Source of the DNA: Methylorubrum extorquens
GTDB taxonomy: Bacteria; Pseudomonadota; Alphaproteobacteria; Rhizobiales; Beijerinckiaceae
Assembly (NCBI RefSeq): GCF_024169925.1
Contig: NZ_JALJXF010000001.1
Span: forward strand, 3,912,001 to 3,976,000
DNA length: 64,000 nucleotides
Direction of reading: 5' to 3'
In this document: positions 48,444 through 56,717 of the stretch, piece by piece
How the letters are laid out: each line of letters starts with the position of its first letter
Numbering within the stretch: the stretch's first letter is position 1
The notes under the pieces: model-generated
The model's database searches: none
What the model saw: only the letters and a program-made list of their open reading frames with translations
Told to the model about the DNA's origin: nothing
Made by a program: the position numbers and the translations under genes

Positions 48444-49706
48444 ATGAGCACCACGGATCGCCGCACCGGACGCCGCCTGCTCGTCGCCGGAGCGGGCATC
48501 GCCAGCCTCGTCCTGGCGGTCGCCCTGAAGCGGGCGCACGGGCCGGCGCTCGACGTGGCCGTGTGCGATCCCGGCCTGGAGGCCGGCGCCGCGCGCCATC
48601 GCGGGCGCGCCTACGCCGTCGCGGCGGGGCCGCGGCGGATGTTCGAGCAGCTCGGGCTCTGGGCGCGGATCGAACCGGCGGCGGAGCCGATGCGGCGGCT
48701 GGTCATCAGCGACAGCCGGGTCGGCGATCCGGTGCGGCCGGTCTTCCTCACCTTCGGCGACGGGACGGAGGCGCGCGACGCGGGCGAACCTTTCGCCCAC
48801 ATGGTCGAGGCCGAGCCGATGGTCGCCGTTCTGCTCGACGCCGCGCGGGAAACGGGCGTCCGCCTCGTCGCCCTGGGCGTCGCCGCCGCTGTTTCGGGTC
48901 CGCGGTCGACCCGGGTGACTCTGAGCGATGGCAGCGTCGAGGAGGTCGCGCTCGTGGTCGCCGCCGACGGGGCGCGCTCGGCCCTGCGCGAGGCCGCCAG
49001 CATCGGCTGGGTCGGCTGGTCCTACCCGCAATCGGGTATCGTCGCGACGATTCAGCATGCCCGCGACCATGAGGGCCGCGCCTTCGAGCACTTCCTGCCG
49101 GGCGGCCCCTTCGCGATCCTGCCGCTGAAGGCGGGCGGCGCGCTCGGCCACCGCTCCTCCATCGTCTGGACCGAGCGTAGCGCCGACGTGCCGGCCCTGC
49201 TCGGCGGGGATGCCGCCGAGACGCTGGCCGAGATCGAGCGCCGGTTCGGGGCCGAACTCGGCACCATCGCCCTGGAGCAGGGCCCGAGCGCGCATCCACT
49301 GCATCTCGGCCTCGCGCGCAGCTTTAGGGCGCCCCGCCTCGCGCTGCTGGGGGACGCCGCCCACGTCATCCATCCGTTGGCGGGCCAGGGGCTCAATCTC
49401 GGCCTCGCCGGGGCGGCGGCCCTGGCCGAGGCGGTGACCGGCGCCCTGCGGCTCGGGCTCGATCCCGGCGCGGATGCGGTGCTGCGCGATTACGAGCAGG
49501 CGCGCCGCTTCGATTCCGTAGCGATGGCGGCGGCGACCGACGGGCTCAACCGCTTGTTCTCGAACGACAGCATGGCGCTGCGGCTCACCCGCGACTTCGG
49601 CCTCGGCCTCGTCGATCGGATGCCGGGCCTGAAGCGCTTCTTCATCGGCCAGGCATCGGCGGGGCGAAGCGGGACGCCGCGCCTGTTGCGGGGTGAAGCC
49701 CTATGA
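48444..49706 (+). CDS. UbiH/UbiF-type FAD-dependent monooxygenase
   Basis: A 420-residue flavoprotein hydroxylase. The N-terminal Rossmann motif is GAGIASLVLAVAL (Ala in place of the usual last Gly), VVAADGARSALR matches the DG motif, and LLGDAAHVIHPLAGQGLNLGL is the GD motif typical of ubiquinone hydroxylases. It most resembles the UbiH/UbiF/Coq6 group that hydroxylates the ubiquinone ring. Which position it modifies cannot be told. The ATG at 48444 follows AAGAGGAACG. An in-operon partner is not visible. Confidence 0.85.
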   Translation: MSTTDRRTGRRLLVAGAGIASLVLAVALKRAHGPALDVAVCDPGLEAGAARHRGRAYAVAAGPRRMFEQLGLWARIEPAAEPMRRLVISDSRVGDPVRPVFLTFGDGTEARDAGEPFAHMVEAEPMVAVLLDAARETGVRLVALGVAAAVSGPRSTRVTLSDGSVEEVALVVAADGARSALREAASIGWVGWSYPQSGIVATIQHARDHEGRAFEHFLPGGPFAILPLKAGGALGHRSSIVWTERSADVPALLGGDAAETLAEIERRFGAELGTIALEQGPSAHPLHLGLARSFRAPRLALLGDAAHVIHPLAGQGLNLGLAGAAALAEAVTGALRLGLDPGADAVLRDYEQARRFDSVAMAAATDGLNRLFSNDSMALRLTRDFGLGLVDRMPGLKRFFIGQASAGRSGTPRLLRGEAL

Positions 49707-49766
49707 GGCGCCCTTAAGGATCTCGACCGAACGGCTCGCCCCGGCGCGCGGGCGGCCCCTCGCCGG

Positions 49767-49862
49767 TCACGGCTTACGCAGGCGGGAGAATTGCCACGTC
49801 AGCATCATGCTCGAGGCCATCAAGGCAGCGTACAGCATGTGAAGAAGCGGACCGTCTTGCAT
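49767..49862 (-). CDS. Possible 31-residue membrane peptide
   Basis: Small frame MQDGPLLHMLYAALMASSMM followed by LTWQFSRLRKP. It has one hydrophobic helix and a basic tail, a positive-inside pattern typical of single-pass microproteins. AGGATT lies ten bases upstream of the ATG as a possible ribosome site. It lies between convergent gene ends. No family is recognised; coding is uncertain because of its length. Confidence 0.3.
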   Translation of the reverse strand: MQDGPLLHMLYAALMASSMMLTWQFSRLRKP

Positions 49863-50031
49863 CGGCTCAATCCTGCGGACGTGGCGGCGCCAGGGCAGGA
49901 TGAGGTCTGGCAACAACCGGGCCAAACTCCGGCGGGGCGCGTCGGACGACGACGCTCCGGCGGCCGAGCGGTCGCGGGCTCGCGTGTTTCGACGGCTCGA
50001 TAAAGGCGTGGCCTCGGGCCGCGTCCGCCGC

Positions 50032-51171
50032 CTACGGCGAAACTGGATCGGGCAGCGCGAACGCCTTGGCGGAGAGCAGGCGCGTCAGGGTCGCGAGCAG
50101 ATCGGTCTGGGTGATGATCCCCAGCACGCGCCGGTCTTCTGCGGTAACGACGACCGCGTGGGCGTGACCGTCCGTCAGGTCGCTCACCAACGCGATCACC
50201 GGGTCGTCCGGCCCGGCGGTTCTGGCCTCGGACATCACCTGCGCCAGTCCCACCTCGCCGTGCAGCGTCAGCTCGCGCAGGCCGATCGTGCCGGCGAGCC
50301 GGCCTGCCCCGTCGATGACGGGAAGCGTCCTGATGTTGTGGGCGATCAGAAGCTCACATGCCCGCTCGGCGCTGCCATCGAGCCCGATGGTGACGACGTC
50401 GCGTGACATCACCTCGCCGCAGGTGAGATCCCCCCGTGCGCGCACGAGCGCGTGGCGTTCGACCTGCCGGAGCAGGCGGTCGAGATCGGCGCGGTCGATG
50501 TCCAGCGTCTCGTCCAGAGCGACCAGGGCCGCATCGACGTCTTCAGGCCGGAAGCCGACCCGGAGCGGGGCCGGCAAATCCCCCGTCCCATGCGTGTTCA
50601 CCGGCGGGGCGACCGCAACGTGCGGGTAGTTGCGGCGCGACAGCTTGTGAAAGCCGATGCCGAGCGCGACCAGAATGACCGAGTTCAGCCCGACTGGGAA
50701 AAGCGGGAACAGGAAGCCCGCCGACGTGACCGCCGGGCCGCCGATGAGCGCGGTCAAGGCGGCGGCCCCGCCGGGCGGGTGAAGACACCGGGTCAGCGAC
50801 ATCGCCGCGATCGCAAGGGAAACGCCGACGCCGATCGCAATGACGGGATCCGGGATGAGGTACGCGGCGAGCACACCCATGACGGCGGAAATGGTGTTGC
50901 CGCCGATGACCGACCAGGGCTGGGCGAGCGGACTGGCGGGCACGGCGAAGATCAGCACCGCCGACGCCCCCATCGGCGCGACGATCAGCGGGATGTGGGG
51001 GCCTTCTCCGAAGAACCAGCCGCAAACGAGGCCGGTGAGCGTGATGCCCGCAAGAGCACCCAGGCACGCGATCAGACGCTCACGCAGGGTCGCCCCGGCC
51101 AGGATCGGCCTGAACAAGCGAACTCCGTGCGATCGTGCGGCGCGTTGATCCGGGCCACGGGGGTTGGACAT
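50032..51171 (-). CDS. HPP family membrane protein with CBS pair
   Basis: A 379-residue protein. The N-terminal ~170 residues form the HPP domain of four helices with the diagnostic LTRCLHPPGGAAALTALIGGPAV; some members move nitrite. The C-terminal ~130 residues carry two CBS motifs (MSRDVVTIGLDGSAERACELL and IITQTDLLATLTRLL) that usually sense adenylates. The order HPP then CBS is a known but less common fusion. ATG 51171 starts MSNPRGPD. A palindromic TGGTATACCA lies 83 bases upstream. Confidence 0.88.
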   Translation of the reverse strand: MSNPRGPDQRAARSHGVRLFRPILAGATLRERLIACLGALAGITLTGLVCGWFFGEGPHIPLIVAPMGASAVLIFAVPASPLAQPWSVIGGNTISAVMGVLAAYLIPDPVIAIGVGVSLAIAAMSLTRCLHPPGGAAALTALIGGPAVTSAGFLFPLFPVGLNSVILVALGIGFHKLSRRNYPHVAVAPPVNTHGTGDLPAPLRVGFRPEDVDAALVALDETLDIDRADLDRLLRQVERHALVRARGDLTCGEVMSRDVVTIGLDGSAERACELLIAHNIRTLPVIDGAGRLAGTIGLRELTLHGEVGLAQVMSEARTAGPDDPVIALVSDLTDGHAHAVVVTAEDRRVLGIITQTDLLATLTRLLSAKAFALPDPVSP

Positions 51172-51513
51172 CCGCGCGCGTTCCTCAGTCTCTCGATCGA
51201 TGCCAGTGAACGCGAACTCTCCGGGCAGATTCCCCACCGACCCGTCCCACGCACTGGTATACCACATACAAGCTGATGGATCGTCACCGGAATTGCAACA
51301 TGCATAGGCATGCTGCCCTTCAGCAAGGCATGTCGGGCCGGGCTTGCACCGCGAAGGATACAGTGCCGCCGTCCCACGGCCGCAGCGCCTGAAGCCAACG
51401 CGGGCTCTCAACCGCATTTGCGGCCACCCAATTTTTCGTTCATGTAGCGGCACCGCGCGCCGGGCGCGTCCGCGCGCCGATCTGCCACCCGAACGCATCG
51501 GGACTTTGAACCT
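51172..51513. other. Divergent region between HPP-CBS gene and frr
   Basis: No gene is supported in 342 bases. It holds the TGGTATACCA palindrome and promoters for the HPP-CBS gene and the frr operon; pyrH, the usual upstream neighbour of frr, is absent. Confidence 0.5.
51255..51264. promoter_or_regulatory. TGGTATACCA palindrome, GntR-type operator candidate
   Basis: Perfect ten-base palindrome with the TGGTATACCA form used by many GntR/FadR-subfamily regulators. It lies nearer the HPP-CBS start than frr. No GntR gene is present in this window. Confidence 0.45.
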
Positions 51514-52077
51514 ATGGCCACACCGGAATTCGACCTGGGCGACATCAAGCGCCGCATGCAGGGTGCTGTCAGTTCTCTGAGCAAGGATCTGGGATCGCTG
51601 CGCACGGGCCGCGCGACACCGAGCCTGCTCGATCCGATCCAGGTCGAGGCCTACGGCTCCTCGATGCCGATGGCCCAGGTCGCGACCGTCAGCGTGCCGG
51701 AGCCGCGGCTTCTCTCGATCTCGGTCTGGGACCGCTCGATGGTCACCAACGTCGAGAAGGCCATTCGCGAATCCGATCTCGGCCTCAACCCGATGACGGA
51801 AGGCCAGACCATCCGCCTGCGCATCCCCGAGATGAACGAGCAGCGCCGCAAGGAAATGGTCAAGGTCGCCCACAAGTACACGGAGGAGGCCCGCGTCGCC
51901 GTGCGCCACGTCCGCCGCGACGGGCTCGACATCCTCAAGAAGCTGGAGAAGGACGGCGCCATCAGCGAGGACGACGAGAAGCGTCAGGCCACCGAGGTGC
52001 AGAAGGCCACCGACGACGCGATCAACGAGATCGACGGCGTGCTGGCGAGCAAGGAAAAGGAAATCATGCAGGTCTGA
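51514..52077 (+). CDS. frr: Ribosome recycling factor
   Basis: Releases ribosomes after termination together with EF-G. The 187-residue protein is full length and shows [66 protein letters not shown] and [19 protein letters not shown]. It heads the envelope operon: uppS starts 70 bases downstream. The usual pyrH is not upstream. Confidence 0.97.
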   Translation: MATPEFDLGDIKRRMQGAVSSLSKDLGSLRTGRATPSLLDPIQVEAYGSSMPMAQVATVSVPEPRLLSISVWDRSMVTNVEKAIRESDLGLNPMTEGQTIRLRIPEMNEQRRKEMVKVAHKYTEEARVAVRHVRRDGLDILKKLEKDGAISEDDEKRQATEVQKATDDAINEIDGVLASKEKEIMQV

Positions 52078-52147
52078 CACCCGGCCTGCATTGAACGAAG
52101 ACGGGTGGGGCCGCGCCGAACCGCGGCGGCGAGAGGGGGAGGCTGCG

Positions 52148-52927
52148 TTGGTTCGCTCGGAAGGCGCGCGGCAGATCGGGGAGGCGGCCGGAGCCGCCCC
52201 CGGAAGCGCGGGACAGCCGGCGCCACGCCACGTCGCCATCATCATGGACGGCAACGGCCGCTGGGCGGCAAGCCGAGGGCTGCCCCGCTTCGAAGGTCAT
52301 CGCCGCGGCGTCGAGGCGGTCCGCCGAACGGTGCGCTCCGCGATCACCCTCGGCATCGACTACCTCACGATCTACAGCTTCTCTTCCGAAAACTGGCGCC
52401 GCCCGCCTTCGGAGATTTCCGAGCTGATGGGCCTGCTCAAGCTGTTCGTCCGCGGTGATCTCGCCGACCTGCACGCCAACAACGTCCGCATCCGGATCAT
52501 CGGCGACCGTGCCGACCTCTCGGCGGACATCAAGAGCCTGCTCGACGAAGCAGAGGCGCGCACCTGCGCCAATACCGGCCTGACCCTGGTCGTCGCCTTC
52601 AACTACGGCGGGCGTCAGGAAATCCTGCGCGCCGTACGGCGCATCGCGGCGGCAGTCGCCGAGGGGCGGCTGCAGCCCGACGCGATCGAGCTGCCGACCA
52701 TCACCGAGGCGCTCGACACCGCCGGCATTCCCGACCCGGACCTCGTGATCCGCACCTCGGGCGAGCAGCGCCTCTCGAACTTCCTGACATGGCAGACGGC
52801 CTATGCCGAGTACGTGATCGAGCCGGGCTTCTGGCCGGATTTCGACCACGCCGCGTTCCTCGCCGCCGTCAGCGAGTACCACCGCCGCGACCGCCGCTTC
52901 GGCGGCCTCAGCGCCGGAGCCGGCTGA
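52148..52927 (+). CDS. uppS: Undecaprenyl diphosphate synthase
   Basis: Condenses isopentenyl diphosphate onto farnesyl diphosphate to give the C55 carrier for peptidoglycan. The protein has the catalytic Asp34 in [12 protein letters not shown], then [37 protein letters not shown] and the C-terminal [22 protein letters not shown] at 52148 is chosen because GGGGGAGG lies five bases upstream; TTG 52091 is an alternative adding 19 residues. The stop overlaps the cdsA ATG by one base. Confidence 0.93.
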   Translation: MVRSEGARQIGEAAGAAPGSAGQPAPRHVAIIMDGNGRWAASRGLPRFEGHRRGVEAVRRTVRSAITLGIDYLTIYSFSSENWRRPPSEISELMGLLKLFVRGDLADLHANNVRIRIIGDRADLSADIKSLLDEAEARTCANTGLTLVVAFNYGGRQEILRAVRRIAAAVAEGRLQPDAIELPTITEALDTAGIPDPDLVIRTSGEQRLSNFLTWQTAYAEYVIEPGFWPDFDHAAFLAAVSEYHRRDRRFGGLSAGAG

Positions 52928-53787
52928 TGGCGGGCGACGAAGCGGTTTCCCCGGCCCGGCGCGCGCCCTTCGCCAACCGCGAATTCGGCCTGCGCGTCGC
53001 CTCGGCGCTGGTGCTAGGCGCAGTCGTGCTCGGCACGCTCCTCGTCGGCGGCTGGGCCTTTGCCGGCGTCTGGCTGATCGCGGGTGTCGTCGGCGCCGCC
53101 GAATGGCTCGCCATGACGCGCTCCGAGCCGTTGCTGCCGCTGCTTGGGGTGACCGGGGGGACGCTGTTTGCCGTGCTCGCCACGGTGCTGCTCGGCGCGC
53201 CCGTCTGGGTCCCCGCTCTCCTCCTGGTCGCCGGCAGCCTCGGTCTCTTCGCCCTCGGGCACGGCCCGGGCCGGCGCAAGCCGATCTGGGGCCTGCTCGG
53301 CGGTGCGGTGGTCGCCCTGGTGCCGATGTTGCTGCGGATCGACCCCGCGATCGGCATCGTCGGTCCGGCCTGGATGTTCGCGGTGGTCTGGTCCACCGAC
53401 AGCGTCGCCTACTTCACAGGCCGCCTCATCGGCGGGCCGAAGCTGATGCCGCGGGTGAGCCCGAAGAAGACATGGTCCGGCGCGCTCGGCGGCCTCGCCG
53501 CGGGAATCGTCGGCGGAACGCTCACCGTGCTCATCGCCCGCAGCCAGGGCTGGGACGCGCTGCCCGCCGTCTCGCTCTCCCTGGTCGCGGCGCTGAGCGG
53601 CCTCGCCTCGATCCTGTCGCAGGGAGGCGATCTCGTTGAGTCCGCCCTCAAGCGGCGCTACGGCGTCAAGGATTCCGGCCGCTCGATCCCCGGCCATGGC
53701 GGCGTCATGGACCGGCTCGACGGCTTCTTCGCCGTGGCCGGGCTCGCCGGCCTGTGCCTTGCCGCCCTGCGGCTCCTGACTGCCTGA
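52927..53787 (+). CDS. cdsA: Phosphatidate cytidylyltransferase
   Basis: Makes CDP-diacylglycerol for phospholipids, inner membrane. The 286-residue protein has about seven hydrophobic segments and the CDP-DAG synthase signature KDSGRSIPGHGGVMDRLDGF near the C-terminus, together with GRLIGGPKLMPRVSPKKTWSG. It starts one base inside the uppS stop codon, and dxr begins 14 bases downstream, so the three are coupled. Confidence 0.95.
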   Translation: MAGDEAVSPARRAPFANREFGLRVASALVLGAVVLGTLLVGGWAFAGVWLIAGVVGAAEWLAMTRSEPLLPLLGVTGGTLFAVLATVLLGAPVWVPALLLVAGSLGLFALGHGPGRRKPIWGLLGGAVVALVPMLLRIDPAIGIVGPAWMFAVVWSTDSVAYFTGRLIGGPKLMPRVSPKKTWSGALGGLAAGIVGGTLTVLIARSQGWDALPAVSLSLVAALSGLASILSQGGDLVESALKRRYGVKDSGRSIPGHGGVMDRLDGFFAVAGLAGLCLAALRLLTA

Positions 53788-53801
53788 ACGGAACTGATCC
53801 C

Positions 53802-54980
53802 GTGAGCCTCACCGTCACCGTCCTCGGCGCCACCGGCTCGATCGGCCGCTCGACCACGGACCTCCTGTCCCAGCATGCGGGCCGCTTCCGCGTCGGCGCC
53901 CTCGTCGGCGGCAAGGATGCCGCGTCGCTGGCCAAGCTCGCCCTGGAGATGCGGCCGGATTTCGCGGCACTGGCCGACGAGAGCGCCGGCCCGGCTTTGG
54001 CCGAGGCGCTTGCGGGCTCCGGCATCCCGAACGGGGCCGGCGAGAATGCAGTGCTGGAGGCGGTCGCCCGCGAGGCCGACATCGTCGTCGCGGCGGTGAG
54101 CGGCGCGGCGGGCCTGAAGCCGACCCACGCCGCGCTTCGGCTCGGGCGCACCATCGCGCTCGCCAACAAGGAGAGCCTCGTCTGCGCGGGTGATGCCTTC
54201 ATGCGCGACGCGAGCCGCTACGGCGCCCGCATCCTGCCGGTGGATTCCGAGCACAACGCGCTGGCCCAGGCACTGGGCGACGGCCGCGTGTCCGACATCG
54301 CCCGGATGACGCTGACCGCCTCGGGCGGCCCGTTCCGCACCTGGACCCGCGAGCGCATCGCCGCCGCGACCCCGGCCGAGGCCGCCGCCCACCCGACCTG
54401 GTCGATGGGCATGAAGATCAACATCGATTCCGCCTCCCTGATGAACAAGGGGCTGGAGCTGATCGAGGCCCACCACCTCTTCGCCATCGAGGCCGAACGG
54501 CTCGACGTGATCGTCCACCCGCAATCGATCGTGCACGGGCTGATCGCGTGGCGCGACGGCGCGGTGACGGCGGGGCTGGCCATGCCCGATATGCGCGTGC
54601 CGATCGCCCACTGCCTCGGCCTCGGCGACCGCCTGGAGATCGCCCGCGGCCGTCCGCTCGATCTCGCCGTCACCGGCAGCCTCACCTTCGAGCCGGCCGA
54701 CGAGGCGCGCTTCCCCTGCCTGCGCGTCGCCCGCGCGGCACTCGCCGAGGGCGGCGCGGCCCCCACCGTGATGAACGCCGCCAACGAGATCGCGGTCGCC
54801 GCCTTCATCCGCGGGGCCATCCCGTTCTACGGCATCGCCGAACTGGTGGAGCGGGCGGTCGAGCACTTCGCCGCCGAGTTCCGCCGGGCGCCGGAGGACG
54901 TAGAGGAGGCGCTGGCCATCGACGCGCGGGTGCGCGCCTGGTGCCTGGAGACGGTGCCCGCCGCCCGCGCTGCGGGCTGA
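53802..54980 (+). CDS. dxr: 1-deoxy-D-xylulose-5-phosphate reductoisomerase
   Basis: First committed step of the non-mevalonate isoprenoid pathway: converts DXP to MEP with NADPH. The 392-residue protein has NADPH motif LGATGSIGRST, LANKESLV, the metal-site LPVDSEHNALAQAL, and SGGPFR and KINIDSASLMNKGLELIEA. GTG 53802 gives the usual start. Next to uppS, it supplies isoprenoid precursor synthesis in the same operon. Confidence 0.96.
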   Translation: MSLTVTVLGATGSIGRSTTDLLSQHAGRFRVGALVGGKDAASLAKLALEMRPDFAALADESAGPALAEALAGSGIPNGAGENAVLEAVAREADIVVAAVSGAAGLKPTHAALRLGRTIALANKESLVCAGDAFMRDASRYGARILPVDSEHNALAQALGDGRVSDIARMTLTASGGPFRTWTRERIAAATPAEAAAHPTWSMGMKINIDSASLMNKGLELIEAHHLFAIEAERLDVIVHPQSIVHGLIAWRDGAVTAGLAMPDMRVPIAHCLGLGDRLEIARGRPLDLAVTGSLTFEPADEARFPCLRVARAALAEGGAAPTVMNAANEIAVAAFIRGAIPFYGIAELVERAVEHFAAEFRRAPEDVEEALAIDARVRAWCLETVPAARAAG

Positions 54981-55196
54981 GGCGGAAATTAACCTTTACG
55001 AAGTGTTGTCGGGGATGGAGAGCGAGGCCCCAGGGGTTGCGCGCGCGATTAGATCTCGCGCTCGAACGTGAGGCGTGCGACGATCCGCGACTTGCCGGCC
55101 ATGGGCTCGCCCTGTCAGGGCGGACGGTTGAGACTGGGACTCGCGCATGACGCGCACGGATCCCATACGTGGGTCGCGGCCTGAAGGATAACGGCC

Positions 55197-56357
55197 ATGG
55201 AATTCTTGAGCGGCATGGGCGGCAACGCCGCCGGCTTCTTCGGCGCGGTGATCCCGTTCCTGATCGTGCTGACGATCGTCGTTTTCGTGCACGAAATGGG
55301 CCATTTCCTGGTCGGGCGCTGGTGCGGCGTCGGCGTCACCGCCTTCTCCATCGGCTTCGGCCCGGAGATCATCGGTTTCAACGACCGACGGGGCACCCGC
55401 TGGAAGCTCTCGGCGATCCCGCTTGGCGGCTACGTGAAGTTCGTCGGCGACGCCAACGGCGCCAGCGTGCCCGACCCTGAGGCGGTCGCCCGCATGAGCC
55501 CGCACGAGCGGGCGGTGAGCTTCCCGACCCAGCCCGTGGCTAAGCGCGCGGCCATCGTCGCCGCCGGCCCCATCGCCAACTTCATCCTGGCCATCGCCGT
55601 CTTCGCGGGCGCGATCTATGTCGGCGGGCGCTACGAAACGCCAGCGCGCGTCGAGGCGGTGCAGCCGAACAGCGCCGCCGCGCGTGCTGGCTTCCAGCCC
55701 GGCGACGTGATCCGCACCATCGACGGCCAGACGGTCAACACCTTCAACGACATGCAGCGCGTCGTCTCGGCCGCCGCCGGCTCCTCGCTGGCGGTGACCG
55801 TGGACCGCTCCGGCCAGGTTCAGACCCTGACCGCCGTGCCGGACATGATCGAGGAGCGCACGCCCTTCGGCCGCCACCGCTTCGGCCGGCTCGGCATCAA
55901 CGGGCCGAACGCCGGCGCGGCCAAGCTCGTGCATTACGGCCCGCTCGAATCCCTGAAGCTCGGTGTCCATGAGACCGCCTTCGTGGTGGAGCGCACCTTC
56001 GACTACATCGGCAAGCTCGTCACCGGCCGCGAATCCGCCGACCAGCTCTCCGGACCGATCGGCATTGCCCGCGTCTCGGGCGAGGTGGCGCGCGTCGGCG
56101 GCGTCGGCGGGCTGATCGGTCTGGTCGCGCTCCTGTCGGTCTCGATCGGGCTGCTCAACCTGTTCCCGATTCCGCTCCTCGATGGGGGGCACCTGATGTT
56201 CTACGCCTTCGAGGCGGTGCGCGGCCGCCCCCTAAGCGAGCGGGCGCAGGAGATCGGATTCCGCATCGGGCTGGCCTTCGTGCTGATGCTGATGCTGTTC
56301 GCCGCCTGGAACGACATCCTCAATCTCGGCGCCTCGCTGAGCCAGCGCGGCACCTGA
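55197..56357 (+). CDS. rseP: RseP/YaeL-type site-2 zinc metalloprotease
   Basis: Inner-membrane intramembrane protease that cleaves regulators such as anti-sigma factors. The 386-residue protein has HExxH as His32-Glu33-His36 (VHEMGHFLVGRW) in the first helix, a PDZ domain (~residues 150-205, PNSAAARAGFQPGDVIRTIDG), and the second metal motif NLFPIPLLDGGHL. It is full length with about four transmembrane helices. It lies 216 bases after dxr and leads towards bamA, the usual order. Confidence 0.95.
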   Translation: MEFLSGMGGNAAGFFGAVIPFLIVLTIVVFVHEMGHFLVGRWCGVGVTAFSIGFGPEIIGFNDRRGTRWKLSAIPLGGYVKFVGDANGASVPDPEAVARMSPHERAVSFPTQPVAKRAAIVAAGPIANFILAIAVFAGAIYVGGRYETPARVEAVQPNSAAARAGFQPGDVIRTIDGQTVNTFNDMQRVVSAAAGSSLAVTVDRSGQVQTLTAVPDMIEERTPFGRHRFGRLGINGPNAGAAKLVHYGPLESLKLGVHETAFVVERTFDYIGKLVTGRESADQLSGPIGIARVSGEVARVGGVGGLIGLVALLSVSIGLLNLFPIPLLDGGHLMFYAFEAVRGRPLSERAQEIGFRIGLAFVLMLMLFAAWNDILNLGASLSQRGT

Positions 56358-56717
56358 TCGATACCCCTTCCCTGCCCCCTCTCCGCCCTGTATCGACGGC
56401 CCGGCGATCCCCGCCGGGCCGTTCGCTTTTGCGGTGAACGCCGCCTTACTGCGATCAGAACGCGAACCGGAAAGTTGTGTTCTCGATCATATTTACGCCC
56501 TATTCACGCTAATCTGAGATCCCGTGAAAAGGTGCTTCGTCGTTAAGTGGCGCGAAGGCCACGACCCCTCAAAATCCCGGTATGTCGGACGGCCGCCGCG
56601 TTTGCTTCGTGGGGGAATCCCGATACAAGCGTGGCCGGGACCAGAGGGCGGTGAGCCTTAAGGGCGGCTGCCTGCGGGTGCGAACCCGTGCTGAGACAAA
56701 AAGAGACGGGCGATTAC
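56358..56717. other. Region between rseP and bamA
   Basis: No gene is supported in 360 bases. It contains the rseP terminator at 56397-56430 and a later AT-rich part (56440-56580) that probably holds a separate bamA promoter. Confidence 0.5.
56397..56430 (+). terminator. Intrinsic terminator after rseP
   Basis: Ten-base arms CGGCCCGGCG / CGCCGGGCCG with a five-base loop, followed by TTCGCTTTT. Confidence 0.75.
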
